From: Actinomadura formosensis NBRC 14204
GTDB taxonomy: Bacteria > Actinomycetota > Actinomycetes > Streptosporangiales > Streptosporangiaceae
DNA: 53,132 nt
Direction: 5' to 3'
Assembly: GCF_001552155.1 (NCBI RefSeq)
Contig: NZ_BCQQ01000038.1
Coordinates: 1 to 53,132 of the forward strand
In this document: positions 43,599-53,132 of the stretch, one piece after another
Position numbering within the stretch: position 1 is the stretch's first letter
Layout: every line of letters starts with the position of its first letter
Position numbers and translations under genes: made by a program
The notes under the pieces: generated by a model
What the model saw: only the letters and a program-made list of their open reading frames with translations
Databases searched by the model: none
What the model was told of the DNA's origin: nothing

Positions 43599-44117
43599 CT
43601 AGACGGGCTCGTACTCGCTATGCGGGGTGCCCAGTTGCCACACGGCCGCGAAGGCGGAGCGGCAGAGGTCGATATGGGCCGGGTTTGTTGACGTCTCTAT
43701 TCCGGTTGAGGCGCCTTCGCCTGAATAGTGCATCCAGACCACAAGAGAGCCGTCAATGATGTAGCAGTCATTTCCGGGGAGCGGTATGGACGAGATGCGA
43801 CGCCGGGGAATCCAGCGAATATCTTCCCCTGCGTCCACGAGTGGTTGTGTAGTGGAGTGCGCCCAGTGTTGATACTCGCTCAGGGGTTCCGAGACCACCA
43901 ATGCGCGCCGGAAGGTCTTCCCGGCTGCGGTTCCGCGTCGCAGCGTGTCACACCAGCCTTGCAGCCATACGAAGTCGTCGGGCTCTCCGGCCTTCCATTT
44001 TGCCATTTGCGGGATCTCTGTCTCGGTTCCGTAGGCGTCCCTCATCTCCAGATGGAGGACCTCGCTGCTGAACCCTTCGAAGAGGGCGTCGAATGCTTCG
44101 CGGCCGAGTGCCGCCAT
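43599..44117 (-). CDS. DUF6879 family protein
   Basis: 172 residues: FEGFSSEVLHLEMRDAYGTE, FVWLQGWCDTLRRGTAAGKT, FRRALVVSEPLSEYQHWAHS, VDAGEDIRWIPRRRISSIPL, and the C-terminal CRSAFAAVWQLGTPHSEY. Start ATG directly follows the stop of the preceding gene (TAAATG). DUF6879 sits beside XRE regulators in actinomycetes; function unknown. Confidence 0.78.
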   Translation of the reverse strand: MAALGREAFDALFEGFSSEVLHLEMRDAYGTETEIPQMAKWKAGEPDDFVWLQGWCDTLRRGTAAGKTFRRALVVSEPLSEYQHWAHSTTQPLVDAGEDIRWIPRRRISSIPLPGNDCYIIDGSLVVWMHYSGEGASTGIETSTNPAHIDLCRSAFAAVWQLGTPHSEYEPV

Positions 44118-44354
44118 TTACCTGCCCTCTTCCTCGGTTCCGTCATGGTCCGCCTGGTTCTGGAAGAAGGGGATCATCCTGTCCGGGATCTCAACGGCGG
44201 ATTCTCCCTCGGGGATGTTCATCTCCGCGAGCACGTCGGGGTCGGTGACGTCCCAGCCCTGAACGAGCCATGAGCCTCTGTCCGTCCGGTAGAGCGTCGG
44301 TGAGCCGTTGGGGCGAGAGTCGGGGTCTTGAGCGATCTTGCGGATACGCATCAT
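44118..44354 (-). CDS. Small hypothetical protein of the DUF6879/XRE module
   Basis: 78 residues from ATG 44354, which follows GGGAGG. It reads MMRIRKIAQDPDSRPNGSPT, LYRTDRGSWLVQGWDVTDPD, then PDRMIPFFQ and an acidic tail. Similar small proteins precede DUF6879 genes in actinomycetes; no function known. First gene of the run to 43288. Confidence 0.65.
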   Translation of the reverse strand: MMRIRKIAQDPDSRPNGSPTLYRTDRGSWLVQGWDVTDPDVLAEMNIPEGESAVEIPDRMIPFFQNQADHDGTEEEGR

Positions 44355-44700
44355 CGGCGCCTCCCAGGCCGGTATTTCACGGTGTTGCATCACCCGAGGC
44401 TCATGGGATATCGGTGGGTGAGTCAATGATGTTTCAGGAAGTTTCACGGCTACACCCTTCGGTGGCCGCTGATTTGCCGACCTCGTGTTGGTATGTGCTG
44501 CCGTGTTGCCTCGGAACCGCTCCCAAGCCTGCTCCCGCCACAGTGCTTGTGCGCTCTGTGGAGGTGCTCGGCGCCGGCACTGGGTGGCTGCGTGCCCGGG
44601 GTCGAATCCCTGGGGGCGTCGTTGTCCCAGTGATCCCCGTACTCGCTGAGCGTGACTGCGATCGCGGAGTGGTTGAGAGCGGGATGTGGTAGAGAAGATC
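44355..44700. other. Divergent intergenic region
   Basis: 346 bases between the XRE/DUF6879 module (minus) and the VOC gene (plus). Open frames here lack ribosome sites. A T-arm-like string (GGGGTCGAATCCCTG at about 44598-44612) recalls a tRNA 3' end, but no matching acceptor or anticodon arm exists. It probably carries two promoters that I cannot fix. Confidence 0.4.
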
Positions 44701-45072
44701 ATGGCCTGTCGTATCACCGAGCTCGTGGTGGATTGTCGGGATCCGGACTACCTTGCCCGCTTCTGGTGTGAGGTGCTGGGCTTTGTCGTGCTGGGGAAAG
44801 AGGGGGACGACGTCGAGATCGGCTCCCCGGACAGGGAGGACGATCGCCGGCTCACTCTGGTGTTCAGCCGGACCGAGGAGCCCAAGAACGGCAAGTTGCG
44901 CCTGCATTTCGATGTCAACAGCACCGACCGTGACCAGGACGCCGAGCTGGAACGCCTTCTTGCCGCGGGTGCGCAGCGCGCCGACGTCGGTCAGAGCGGC
45001 CAGGAGTCCTGGTACGTGCTCGCCGACCCGGAAGGCAACGAGTTCTGCCTCCTGCGAGCCCGCGTCTCTTGA
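44701..45072 (+). CDS. VOC-family (glyoxalase/bleomycin-resistance fold) protein
   Basis: 123 residues. Single VOC module pair: ITELVVDCRDPDYLARFWCE, VLGFVVLG, then LRLHFDVNS and WYVLADPEGNEFCLLRAR with a Glu metal ligand. Substrate unknown. ATG follows AGAGAAG. Confidence 0.85.
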   Translation: MACRITELVVDCRDPDYLARFWCEVLGFVVLGKEGDDVEIGSPDREDDRRLTLVFSRTEEPKNGKLRLHFDVNSTDRDQDAELERLLAAGAQRADVGQSGQESWYVLADPEGNEFCLLRARVS

Positions 45073-45149
45073 GGAGCCGCATCCGCTTCCGGGGAAGCCA
45101 TGGGAAACGGGAAGGCGTAAGACGAGTTCGGCGGGGTTAGGCGTGCTGT

Positions 45150-45179
45150 CCTGGCCAGGGCTTGAAGGCCCTGGCCAGG
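45150..45179. terminator. Bidirectional terminator between VOC gene and sdaA
   Basis: CCTGGCCAGGGC (45150-45161) pairs perfectly with GCCCTGGCCAGG (45168-45179) around TTGAAG; 12-bp stem between convergent genes. Confidence 0.75.
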
Positions 45180-45182
45180 TGA

Positions 45183-46553
45183 TCAGCACTCGATGACGTT
45201 GACGGCGAGGCCGCCGCGCGAGGTCTCCTTGTACTTGTCGAGCATGTCGCGGCCGGTGTCGCGCATGGTCTTGATGGCCTTGTCGAGGGAGACGAAGTGG
45301 CGGCCGTCGCCGCGCAGGGAGATGCGGGCGGCGCTGATGGCCTTGATGGCGCCCACCGCGTTGCGTTCGATGCAGGGGACCTGGACGAGGCCGCCGACGG
45401 GGTCGCAGGTGAGGCCCAGGTTGTGTTCGATGCCGATCTCGGCGGCGTTCTCGACCTGTTCGGGGGTGCCGCCCAGGACCTCGGTGAGCCCGGCGGCGGC
45501 CATGGAGCAGGCGGAGCCGACCTCGCCCTGGCAGCCGACCTCGGCGCCGGAGATGGAGGCGTTCTGCTTGAACAGGACGCCGATCGCGCCGGCGGTCAGC
45601 AGGAAGCGGACGATGCCGTCGTCGTCGCTGGGCAGGAAACGGTCGTAGTAGTGCAGGACGGCCGGGATGATGCCGGCGGCGCCGTTGGTGGGGGCGGTGA
45701 CGATGCGGCCGCCTGCGGCGTTCTCCTCGTTGACGGCCAGGGCGAAGAGGGTGACCCAGTCCATCGCGTGGAGGGGGTCGGAGGCCTTCTCCGCCGAAAG
45801 CTGGCGATGGAGCTGGGGGGCGCGGCGGCGTACTTTCAGGCCGCCGGGCAGCAGGCCCTCGCGGGCGCAGCCCCGGGCCACGCAGGCGCGCATCACCTGC
45901 CAGAGGTCCAGGAGCCCGGCGCGGACCTCCGTGGCGGTGCGGCCGAACGCCTCCTCGTTCTCCAGCATCAGGGCGGAGACCGACAGGCCCGTCTCGTGGC
46001 AGCGGTCGAGGAGTTCGGCGGCCGTGTCGAACGGGTGGGGCAGGACGGTGTCGTCCGGCTTGATGCGGTCGGCGCCGGTGGCGTTCTCGTCCAGGATGAA
46101 CCCGCCGCCGACCGAGTAGTAGACCTTGGAGCGCAGCTCGTCGCCGGAGGCGTCGAACGCGGCGAAGCGCATGCCGTTGGGGTGGCCGGGGAGCGACTTC
46201 TTGCGCTCGAAGTGCAGGTGCTCGTTGACCACGAAGGGGATGTCGTGGTCGCCGAAGAGGCGGAGGGCTCCGCGTTCGCGGATGGCGGCCAGGCGCTCGT
46301 CCACCCGGTCCACGTCGACCAGTTCGGGTTTGTCGCCTTCGAGGCCGAGGATGACGGCCTTGTCGCTGCCGTGGCCCTTCCCGGTGAGGCCGAGCGAGCC
46401 GTAGAGGACGACCTGGACCGTCGCCGTTTTCTCCAGGAGCCCGTCGCGTTCCAGGCCGCGGGCGAAGCGGTGCGCCGCCGCCATGGGGCCGCCGGTGTGG
46501 GAGGAGGACGGGCCGATGCCGATTTTGAACAGGTCGAAAACGCTGATGGCCAT
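45183..46553 (-). CDS. sdaA: L-serine ammonia-lyase, single-chain iron-sulfur type
   Basis: 456 residues. Deaminates serine to pyruvate. N-terminal beta domain starts [21 protein letters not shown]-terminal alpha domain has the Fe-S Cys regions [36 protein letters not shown] and the C-terminal Cys end (VIEC). Placed after glyA in a minus-strand run, it drains serine made from glycine. A hairpin at 46572-46604 separates it from glyA, so it may have partly separate expression. Confidence 0.93.
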   Translation of the reverse strand: MAISVFDLFKIGIGPSSSHTGGPMAAAHRFARGLERDGLLEKTATVQVVLYGSLGLTGKGHGSDKAVILGLEGDKPELVDVDRVDERLAAIRERGALRLFGDHDIPFVVNEHLHFERKKSLPGHPNGMRFAAFDASGDELRSKVYYSVGGGFILDENATGADRIKPDDTVLPHPFDTAAELLDRCHETGLSVSALMLENEEAFGRTATEVRAGLLDLWQVMRACVARGCAREGLLPGGLKVRRRAPQLHRQLSAEKASDPLHAMDWVTLFALAVNEENAAGGRIVTAPTNGAAGIIPAVLHYYDRFLPSDDDGIVRFLLTAGAIGVLFKQNASISGAEVGCQGEVGSACSMAAAGLTEVLGGTPEQVENAAEIGIEHNLGLTCDPVGGLVQVPCIERNAVGAIKAISAARISLRGDGRHFVSLDKAIKTMRDTGRDMLDKYKETSRGGLAVNVIEC

Positions 46554-46571
46554 TGCTACCTCGTTGTAGCT

Positions 46572-46604
46572 GCGCCCCCTCCCCCGGGAAAGGGGAGGGG
46601 GCGC
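46572..46604 (-). terminator. Hairpin between glyA and sdaA
   Basis: GCGCCCCCTCCCC (46572-46584) and GGGGAGGGGGCGC (46592-46604) form a perfect 13-bp stem with a 7-base loop, inside the run of same-strand genes. It may reduce sdaA expression relative to gcvT-glyA. Confidence 0.55.
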
Positions 46605-46611
46605 GTCGATG

Positions 46612-47868
46612 TCACAGGTTCGGATACAAGGGGTGCTTGTCCGCCAGCGCCTTCACGCGGGCCGCGAGGGCGTCGCGGTCGAAGGACGGCTGCAGGGCCA
46701 GCGCGATGATGTCGGCGACCTCGGTGAAGTCCTCGGCGGTGAAGCCGCGGGTGGCGAGGGCCGGGGTGCCGATCCGCAGGCCGGAGGTGACCATCGGCGG
46801 ACGCGGGTCGTTCGGCACCGCGTTGCGGTTGACCGTGATGCCGATGTCGTGCAGCCGGTCCTCGGCGTCGCGTCCGGTGAGCTCGGAGTCCACCAGGTCG
46901 ACCAGGACGAGGTGGACGTCCGTCCCGCCGGTGAGGACCTTCACGCCGGCCTTGGCCGAGTCCTCGGCGAGGAGGCGCTCGGCGAGCAGCCGCGCGCCCT
47001 CGATGGTGACCGCCTGCCGGGCCTTGAACTCCTCCGACGCGGCGATCTTGAGGGTGACGGCCTTGGCGGCGATCACGTGCTCCAGCGGGCCGCCCTGCAT
47101 GCCGGGGAACACCGCGGAGTTGATCTTCTTGCCGTACTCCTCGCGGGCGAGGATCAGCCCGCCGCGCGGGCCGCCGAGCGTCTTGTGCGTGGTCGTGGTG
47201 ACGATGTCGGCGTGCGGGACGGGCGAGGGGTGCAGCCCGGCCGCCACGAGCCCGGCGAAGTGCGCCATGTCGACCATGAGCAGCGCCCCGACCGAGTCGG
47301 CGATCTCCCGGAACGCCGCGAAGTCGAGCTGGCGCGGGTACGCCGACCAGCCCGCCACGATCATCTTCGGGCGGTGCTCCGCCGCGAGCGCGGCGACCTC
47401 GTCCATGTCGACCCGGCCGTCCTCGGCGCGGACGTGGTAGGGCACCACGTTCAGCACCTTGCCGGAGTAGTTCAGCCGCATCCCGTGGGTGAGGTGACCG
47501 CCGTGCGCGAGGTCGAGCCCGAGGATCGTGTCGCCCTGCTGCAGCAGCGCGAAGTACACCGCCGTGTTGGCCTGCGCGCCGCTGTGCGGCTGGACGTTCG
47601 CGTGCTCGGCGCCGAACAGCGACTTGGCCCGGTCGATGGCGAGCTGCTCGGTGATGTCGACGTACTCGCAGCCGCCGTAGTAGCGCTTGCCCGGGTAGCC
47701 CTCGGCGTACTTGTTGGTCAGGACGGAGCCCTGCGCCTCCAGCACGGCGACCGGCGCGAAGTTCTCCGACGCGATCATCTCAAGGGTGGACTGCTGGCGC
47801 CGCAGCTCGGCGGCGACCGCCTCGGCGACCTCCGGGTCCGCCGCGGCGAGCGAATCGTAGAGGCTCAT
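46612..47868 (-). CDS. glyA: Serine hydroxymethyltransferase
   Basis: 418 residues. Interconverts serine and glycine with THF. Family blocks: [40 protein letters not shown], the PLP lysine in [19 protein letters not shown], and [23 protein letters not shown] overlaps the gcvH stop (ATGA). Third gene behind the glycine riboswitch. Confidence 0.95.
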   Translation of the reverse strand: MSLYDSLAAADPEVAEAVAAELRRQQSTLEMIASENFAPVAVLEAQGSVLTNKYAEGYPGKRYYGGCEYVDITEQLAIDRAKSLFGAEHANVQPHSGAQANTAVYFALLQQGDTILGLDLAHGGHLTHGMRLNYSGKVLNVVPYHVRAEDGRVDMDEVAALAAEHRPKMIVAGWSAYPRQLDFAAFREIADSVGALLMVDMAHFAGLVAAGLHPSPVPHADIVTTTTHKTLGGPRGGLILAREEYGKKINSAVFPGMQGGPLEHVIAAKAVTLKIAASEEFKARQAVTIEGARLLAERLLAEDSAKAGVKVLTGGTDVHLVLVDLVDSELTGRDAEDRLHDIGITVNRNAVPNDPRPPMVTSGLRIGTPALATRGFTAEDFTEVADIIALALQPSFDRDALAARVKALADKHPLYPNL

Positions 47869-48254
47869 GACTCCTCGATCAGCTTGTCGTAGGCGACGGA
47901 GTCGAGCAGATCGCCCGGCTCCTCGGAGATCCGGACCTTGAAGATCCAGCCCTCCCCGTAGGGGTCGTCGTTGATGACCTTCGGCTCGTCCACCACGGCG
48001 CTGTTGATCGCGGTGATCTCGCCGCTGACGGGGGAGTACAGGTCGCTGACCGACTTGGTCGACTCGACCTCGCCGCAGGGCTCGCCCGCCTCGACGGTGT
48101 CGCCCTCGGACGGCTGCAGCTCGATGTAGACGATCTCCCCGAGGGCGTCGGCGGCGTGCGCCGTGATGCCGACGGTGACGATGCCGTCCTCGCCGCCGAG
48201 GCCGGACACCCACTCGTGCTCTTCGCTGTAGCGGAGCTGCTCCGGAACGCTCAC
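47865..48254 (-). CDS. gcvH: Glycine cleavage system H protein
   Basis: 129 residues. Lipoyl carrier; lipoylated Lys67 in [20 protein letters not shown], plus [11 protein letters not shown] at the N-terminus. 15 bases after gcvT and overlapping glyA. The P protein gene is not in this window. Confidence 0.95.
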   Translation of the reverse strand: MSVPEQLRYSEEHEWVSGLGGEDGIVTVGITAHAADALGEIVYIELQPSEGDTVEAGEPCGEVESTKSVSDLYSPVSGEITAINSAVVDEPKVINDDPYGEGWIFKVRISEEPGDLLDSVAYDKLIEES

Positions 48255-48269
48255 GATCTCTTCTCTCTT

Positions 48270-49373
48270 TCAGGAACGCTTGTAGAACGGCAGGTCGACC
48301 ACGTCCACCGGCTCGGGGCGGCCGCGTACGTCCACGGCCAGGTCCGTCCCCTCCACACCGCTGTCGAGGTACGCCATGGCGATCGGCTTGCCCAGTGTGG
48401 GCGAAGGGGCGCCGCTCGTCACGACCCCGCACGGCGTGCCGCCGGACGTGACGACCTGGTACCCCTTGCGGGGCGCGCGACGCCCCCGCGCGACCAGTCC
48501 CACGAGCCTACGGCCCGGTGGGGTCTTCGCCTGCTCCGCCAGAGCGGCCTTGCCCACGAAATCGACCGCCTTGTCCAGTTTCACGACCCGGCCGAGGCCC
48601 GCCTCGAACGGCGACGTCTCGGCGGTCAGCTCGTTGCCGTACAGCGGCATACCCGCTTCGAGGCGCAGCGAGTCGCGCGCCGCGAGCCCCGCCGGGACGA
48701 CCCCTTCCACCCCGGCGAGCGCCCGCCACAGCGCGACGGCGTCGGAGGCGGCCACGAACACTTCGAAGCCGTCCTCGCCCGTGTAGCCGGTGCGGGCGAT
48801 CAGCGCGTCCAGGCCGGCGACCCGCCCGGCGAGGATCGCGTAGTACTTGAGGCCGGCCACCGGCGCGTCGGTGAATCCCTCGAGGATCTGCTGCGCACGC
48901 GGGCCCTGCAGGGCGATCAGCGCGTACGCGTCGGAACGGTCCTCGACCTCGGCCTCGAAGCCCGCGACCCGGTCGGTCAGCGCGTCCCGGACGACGGCCG
49001 CGTTCGCGGCGTTCGCGACGACCATCCACGTCTCGTTTTCGAGCCGGTAGACGATCAGGTCGTCGAGGACGCCGCCGTCCGGCGCGCAGATCATCGTGTA
49101 GCGGGCCTTGCCGACCGGCATCGGCGACAGGTTGCCGACCAGCGCGAAGTCGAGCGCGGCGCCCGCACCCGGCCCGGAGAGGAAGATCTCCCCCATGTGC
49201 GACAGGTCGAACAGCCCGGCGCCGGTGCGGACGGCCTCGTGCTCGGCGGTCTCGCTCTTGTAGCGCAGCGGCATCAGGTAGCCGGCGAAGTCGACGAGGT
49301 TCGCGCCGAGGTCCTGGTGGACGTCGTGCAGCGGCGTCTGCTTCGCGTTTTTCGCGGTCGGATCGGCGGACAT
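48270..49373 (-). CDS. gcvT: Glycine cleavage system T protein (aminomethyltransferase)
   Basis: 367 residues. Transfers the methylene unit to THF. Blocks: [93 protein letters not shown] 49373 follows GAAGGAG. First gene behind the tandem glycine riboswitch. Confidence 0.95.
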   Translation of the reverse strand: MSADPTAKNAKQTPLHDVHQDLGANLVDFAGYLMPLRYKSETAEHEAVRTGAGLFDLSHMGEIFLSGPGAGAALDFALVGNLSPMPVGKARYTMICAPDGGVLDDLIVYRLENETWMVVANAANAAVVRDALTDRVAGFEAEVEDRSDAYALIALQGPRAQQILEGFTDAPVAGLKYYAILAGRVAGLDALIARTGYTGEDGFEVFVAASDAVALWRALAGVEGVVPAGLAARDSLRLEAGMPLYGNELTAETSPFEAGLGRVVKLDKAVDFVGKAALAEQAKTPPGRRLVGLVARGRRAPRKGYQVVTSGGTPCGVVTSGAPSPTLGKPIAMAYLDSGVEGTDLAVDVRGRPEPVDVVDLPFYKRS

Positions 49374-49442
49374 GGGTTCGGCTCCTTCGTCACGGGCACG
49401 CGTGGTCCATCGTCCCACTCGCGCACCGGGCGTGTCGGTGCC

Positions 49443-49632
49443 TCCCCCTCTGTCATCGGCGCCTGAGAGCTTCACCCGCCGCCGGGCGGCGGGCTTTCAC
49501 CTTCGGCGGGGGAACGGGGTCCCCGCTTTCCAGAGGTCGCCTGGTCCGTGCGGTCCGTGGGCCTGAGAGGTTCCGGGGAGGGTTTGCTCCTTCGGCGTCC
49601 CTCGCCGGCTACGAGGGACTCTCCCGCACGGG
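49443..49632 (-). promoter_or_regulatory. Tandem glycine riboswitch upstream of gcvT
   Basis: On the minus strand two aptamers are recognisable. The first starts GGGAGAGTCCCTCG, has ACGCCGAAGGAGCAAA and ends ACCTCTCAGGCCC. The second contains CCCGCCGAAGGTGAAAGCCC, GAAGCTCTCAGGC and closes with GACAGAGGGGG. The conserved GCCGAAGG and CTCTCAGG cores occur in both. Such riboswitches turn on glycine cleavage genes when glycine is high. The second aptamer ends about 70 bases before the gcvT start. Confidence 0.92.
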
Positions 49633-49811
49633 ATCGTCGGCTGGACGTCAATCTAGCAGCGGCCATGCCGTGCGACCACCCGTGGTCGGCCCGGGTTCGA
49701 GGGGCGGTGATGCCGATCTTGGGCAACCGGAGCGGGGCAGATCACGTACCCTGAGTTGGTTGCTGGAGATCACCCGCTGTGAGCGGGAGCACGAGCTGAG
49801 GGGCAAGCCGC

Positions 49812-51110
49812 ATGGTCTATCTGGCAGGAATGCTGATCCTGTTCTTCGGCCTGCTGGTGTCCATCGCCCTGCACGAGCTCGGGCACTTCTCGTTCGCCAA
49901 GCTCTTCAAGGTGCGGACGACCCAGTTCATGGTCGGGTTCGGGCCGACGATGTGGTCCAAGCGCAAGGGCGAGACCGAGTACGGGGTCAAGTGGATCCCG
50001 CTCGGCGGCTACATCCGCATGATCGGGATGCTGCCGCCGCGCAAGGGCGACGCCCCGGGCCAGGTCCGGCGGGTCAGCACGGGCCCGTGGCAGGGGCTCA
50101 TCGAGTCGGCGCGCGGCGCCGCGCTGGAGGAGGTCCGGCCCGGCGACGAGGACCGCGTGTTCTACGCCAAGAAGTGGTGGCAGAAGCTGCTCATCATGTT
50201 CGGCGGGCCCGCGATGAACCTGCTGCTCTCGGTGATGTTCTTCGCGATCCTGCTGATGGGGATCGGCACGAAGCAGCCGCAGCCGGTGATCCACGAGGTC
50301 CTCGCCTGCATGGTGCCCGCGAGCCAGTCGCAGGTGAAGGACTGCCCGGCGAACGCCACGCCGACGCCCGCCGCGAAGGCGGGGCTGAAGGCGGGCGACC
50401 GGATCGTCTCGTTCGACGGCAAGAAGATCGACGACTACGCGCAGTTGCAGGAGCTGATCCGCAGGGACGGCGGCAAGACCGTCCCGATGACCGTCCGGCG
50501 CGACGGGCGGGACGTGCGGCTGACCGTCCCGATCACCCGCAACCAGATGTACGACCTCAAGGACGAGAAGAAGATCGTCAACGTCGGGTTCCTCGGCATC
50601 ACCCCCGCCAGCGCGATCGAGCGGCAGGGGCCCGGCGCGGTCGCGAGCACGATGGGCGATATGACCGCGCGCACCGCGGGTGCGCTGCTGCGGATGCCGC
50701 AGAAGATGGTCGGCGTCTGGAACGCGGCGTTCAGCGACGAGGAGCGCGACCCGAACGGGCCCATCGGCGTCGTGGGCGTGTCCCGCATCGGCGGCGACGT
50801 GGCCGCGTCCGAGAAGCTCAGCGGCACCGAGAAGGTCTCGTTCTTCGTGATGCTGCTCGGCTCGCTGAACCTCGCGGTCGGGCTGTTCAACCTCGTGCCG
50901 CTGCTGCCGCTGGACGGCGGCCACATCGCCGGCGCGCTGCTGGAGGCGGTCAAGAAGGCGTTCGCCAGGATCTTCCGCCGGCCCGACCCCGGTTATGTGG
51001 ACGTCGCCAAGGCGCTGCCGGTGACGTACGTGATGGCCATCGTGCTGATCGTGATGGGCGGCCTGCTGATCTACGCCGACCTCGTCAACCCGGTGAAGTT
51101 CACTGGATAG
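49812..51110 (+). CDS. Site-2 protease, M50 family (RseP/Rip1 type)
   Basis: 432 residues. Zinc motif HELGH at 21-25 in the first helix, a PDZ domain in the middle ([20 protein letters not shown]), and the C-terminal [19 protein letters not shown] (LDG motif) followed by further helices. Cleaves anti-sigma factors or other proteins inside the membrane; homologous in type to M. tuberculosis Rip1. Its 3' end overlaps the convergent cysteine-synthase-like gene by 11 bases. Confidence 0.93.
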   Translation: MVYLAGMLILFFGLLVSIALHELGHFSFAKLFKVRTTQFMVGFGPTMWSKRKGETEYGVKWIPLGGYIRMIGMLPPRKGDAPGQVRRVSTGPWQGLIESARGAALEEVRPGDEDRVFYAKKWWQKLLIMFGGPAMNLLLSVMFFAILLMGIGTKQPQPVIHEVLACMVPASQSQVKDCPANATPTPAAKAGLKAGDRIVSFDGKKIDDYAQLQELIRRDGGKTVPMTVRRDGRDVRLTVPITRNQMYDLKDEKKIVNVGFLGITPASAIERQGPGAVASTMGDMTARTAGALLRMPQKMVGVWNAAFSDEERDPNGPIGVVGVSRIGGDVAASEKLSGTEKVSFFVMLLGSLNLAVGLFNLVPLLPLDGGHIAGALLEAVKKAFARIFRRPDPGYVDVAKALPVTYVMAIVLIVMGGLLIYADLVNPVKFTG

Positions 51111-52197
51111 CGGGCATCTCGCCGGTCTTCAGGAAGCCGTCCAGCGCGGCCAGGCAGGGCGCGATGTCGAGGCCCTGCTCCGCGAGCCAGGCGTCCGACC
51201 CGTAGGTGCCCGCGTAGCGTTCGGCGCCGTCGCAGATCAGCGTGACGACGCTGCCGCGCTCGCCGCGCGCCCGCATCTGCGCGATCAGCTCGGCCGCGCC
51301 CCACATGTTGGTGCCGGTCGAGCCGCCGACGGCGCGGCCGCTGACCCCGGTCGTCCAGCGCATCGCCGCGATGGACGCCGCGTCCGGCACCCGGATCATC
51401 CGGTCGATCACCGTCGGCAGGAACGACGGTTCGACGCGGGGCCGTCCGATGCCCTCGATCCGCGAGCCCGCCGCCGTCCGCCCGGGGTCGCCGTCGGCGA
51501 ACGAGCCGTGGAACGCCGACCCCTCCGGATCGACGACCGCGAGCCGCGTCTGGAACCTCCGGTACCGCACGTACCGGCCGATCGTCGCGGACGTCCCGCC
51601 GGTGCCCGCGCCGACCACGATCCAGGACGGCTCGGGGAACCGCTCCAGCCGCATCTGCTCGAAGATCGACTCGGCGATGTTGTTGTTGCCGCGCCAGTCC
51701 GTGGCCCGCTCGGCGTAGGTGAACTGGTCCATGAAGTGGCCGCCGCACCCGGCCGCGAGCCGCCGCGACTCGTCGTAGATCGCGGACGGGTCGTCCACCA
51801 GATGGCAGCGGCCCCCGTGGAACTCGATCAGCTGGATCTTCTCCGGGCTGGTCGACGCCGGCATCACCGCGATGAACGGCAGGCCGAGCAGCCGCGCGAA
51901 GTACGCTTCGGACACCGCCGTCGACCCGCTGGACGCCTCGATGATCGTGGTGTCCCGGTGGATCCAGCCGTTCGCCAGCCCGTACAGGAACAGCGAGCGG
52001 GCGAGCCGGTGTTTCAAAGAACCCGTCGGGTGGACGGACTCGTCCTTCAGGTAGAGGTCGATGCCCCATTCCGGCGGCAGCGGGAACACATGCAGGTGTG
52101 TGTCCGCGCTGCGGTTGGCGTCGGCGTCGACCAGGCGGATCGCCTCGGCGATCCATGCGCGGTATCCAGGGTCGCAGCGGTCCACGGTGCGGCTCAC
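51100..52197 (-). CDS. PLP-dependent cysteine-synthase-family enzyme (Cds1-like)
   Basis: 365 residues, fold type II. PLP Lys62 in [15 protein letters not shown], substrate loop [20 protein letters not shown] (Ser in place of the usual TSGNTG), and [20 protein letters not shown]. This subgroup in actinobacteria includes cysteine desulfhydrases (Cds1); it could also be a synthase. GTG 52197 follows GAGGAG at a spacing of 9; longer upstream frames have no such site. Confidence 0.8.
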   Translation of the reverse strand: MSRTVDRCDPGYRAWIAEAIRLVDADANRSADTHLHVFPLPPEWGIDLYLKDESVHPTGSLKHRLARSLFLYGLANGWIHRDTTIIEASSGSTAVSEAYFARLLGLPFIAVMPASTSPEKIQLIEFHGGRCHLVDDPSAIYDESRRLAAGCGGHFMDQFTYAERATDWRGNNNIAESIFEQMRLERFPEPSWIVVGAGTGGTSATIGRYVRYRRFQTRLAVVDPEGSAFHGSFADGDPGRTAAGSRIEGIGRPRVEPSFLPTVIDRMIRVPDAASIAAMRWTTGVSGRAVGGSTGTNMWGAAELIAQMRARGERGSVVTLICDGAERYAGTYGSDAWLAEQGLDIAPCLAALDGFLKTGEMPAIQ

Positions 52198-52284
52198 GGC
52201 AGTGTTCTCCTCGATCGTCGTTGATCGGCCGGGTCCACGATATCCGCGCACTTCACGGTGCATTATGGAGGATGCGGGGGGCAG

Positions 52285-53132
52285 ATGATCGAGATGTTCG
52301 ACGAGCGGATCCTGGCGACCGGGCGGCTGCCGCTGTTCGGGTTCTTCGTGGCGTTCATCATCACGTTCGTGCTGACGCGGGTGAACGTCCGGCTGATCCG
52401 CGCGGACGTCCGCTGGTGGTTCCGCAATGTGACCGTGGGCGACCTCCACATCCACCATGTCGTGTTCGGTGTCGTGCTGATGCTGCTCGGCGGGGTGGGG
52501 AGTTTCGCCGTCCCGGACGCCTATGTCGGCCTTGAGGTGGGTGCGGCCGTCGTGTTCGGCATGGGCTCCGCCCTCGTCCTGGACGAGTTCGCGCTGATCC
52601 TGCACCTCAGCGACGTGTACTGGACGGAGAAGGGCCGCGCGTCCGTCGACGCCGTGTTCGTCGCGATCGCGGTGACCGGGCTGCTGCTGCTCGGCATCCG
52701 CCCGCTGGGCTACGAGGGCATCGCGCCCGATCCGGGCACCGGCATCCTCACCCGCGTCTACGCCGTGTCGCTCGTCGTCAACCTCGTCTTCGCGGTGATC
52801 ACGCTGATGAAGGGCAAGATCTGGACGGGCCTCATCGGGCTGTTCGTGCCCGCGTTGCTGATCGTGGGTGCGATCCGGGTGGCGCGGCCCGGCTCGCCGT
52901 GGTCGCGGTGGCGCTACGGCCCGGACTCGCGCAAGTACCGGCGGGCCGTCCGGCGGGAGAAGCAGTTCCGCCGGCCGCTGATCCGCGGCAAGATCTGGGT
53001 GCAGGAGTTCATCGCGGGGCGGCACGACCTCATCCCGCCCGAGCTCCTGCAACGCCGCGCCGAGGCCGCCGAGCGGACCCGCCGCCGGCTGCGCGGCGCG
53101 CGGATGGCGGCCCGCGCCGAACGCGGCACCGC
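52285..53132 (+). CDS. Integral membrane protein, 3' end outside window
   Basis: 282 codons are visible, open at the right edge. Six or so hydrophobic helices ([98 protein letters not shown]) are followed by a long basic cytoplasmic tail. The conserved [11 protein letters not shown] and [20 protein letters not shown] motifs occur in a family of actinobacterial membrane proteins of unknown role; the His and acidic residues could bind metal. ATG 52285 follows GGGGGCAG. Confidence 0.75.
   Translation, partial: MIEMFDERILATGRLPLFGFFVAFIITFVLTRVNVRLIRADVRWWFRNVTVGDLHIHHVVFGVVLMLLGGVGSFAVPDAYVGLEVGAAVVFGMGSALVLDEFALILHLSDVYWTEKGRASVDAVFVAIAVTGLLLLGIRPLGYEGIAPDPGTGILTRVYAVSLVVNLVFAVITLMKGKIWTGLIGLFVPALLIVGAIRVARPGSPWSRWRYGPDSRKYRRAVRREKQFRRPLIRGKIWVQEFIAGRHDLIPPELLQRRAEAAERTRRRLRGARMAARAERGT

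Noticed and set aside
44580..44620. tRNA-like T-arm string GGGGTCGAATCCCTG
   Set aside because: No acceptor, D or anticodon arm can be paired around it; chance or a very decayed attachment-type remnant.

Overview
The window is 53 kb of very GC-rich, actinomycete-type chromosome. Third-codon positions are almost always G or C, GTG starts are common, and paired genes often overlap as ATGA or GTGA. The gene families are typical of Streptosporangiales/Streptomycetales: XRE-DUF5753 with DUF397, DUF6879, DUF3039, DUF2017 and DUF3618. The block pncB-clpS-DUF2017-mec-cysO-cysM-murI-phosphodiesterase-rph-rdgB matches, as I recall it, M. tuberculosis Rv1330c-Rv1341. An Actinomadura-like (Thermomonosporaceae) host is my inference, not a proven identification.

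Layout. 0-7.6 kb: a degenerate ABC ATPase cut by the window edge, a thioredoxin-TPR protein, an ACT-domain malic enzyme, an LPHTG surface protein, YqgE/AlgH, DUF3039 and an SF2 helicase. 7.6-13.5 kb: an accessory region with a minus-strand HATPase/small membrane protein/hypothetical trio, a divergent XRE-DUF5753 regulator with DUF397, and a lasso-peptide cluster. The cluster holds the precursor, an asparagine-synthetase-like cyclase, a fused RRE-protease and a GNAT acetyltransferase, and resembles the acetylated lasso peptide albusnodin. 13.6-17 kb: a small remnant, DUF6879, gluconokinase, pncA and pncB. 17-24 kb: the conserved clpS-to-rdgB block with sulfur-carrier cysteine synthesis (Mec, CysO, CysM). 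24-28.4 kb: two overlapping MEDS-domain regulators (HATPase and STAS), a TetR/MFS divergent pair and a tRNA-Leu whose anticodon is also the MFS stop codon. 28.4-34.8 kb: Bcp, DUF3618, a zinc-finger anti-sigma-like protein, GH4, SIMPL, an alanine-racemase-like enzyme, a lipoprotein esterase and purU. 34.8-39 kb: dctA divergent from a CitA/DcuS-type two-component system. 39-41.4 kb: thiolase, and a TetR divergent from an NTF2-like protein. 41.4-44.7 kb: a less GC-rich accessory patch (XRE-TPR, truncated XRE, DUF6879, small protein, MerR remnant). 45-49.6 kb: gcvT-gcvH-glyA, then sdaA, behind a tandem glycine riboswitch. 49.8-53 kb: a site-2 protease, a cysteine-synthase-family enzyme and a membrane protein cut by the window end.

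Main result: the lasso locus (10.14-13.55 kb). The predicted core is GQGKGSSEDKRRAYN with Thr at -2 and Glu8 as ring acceptor. An acetyltransferase follows that probably starts at a non-standard ATC codon, and a 12-bp hairpin separates precursor and cyclase genes. A 28-bp promoter/operator-like element lies in front of the precursor and is repeated in front of the nearby XRE regulator, suggesting that regulator controls the cluster. All functions are read from sequence patterns; no database search was run.
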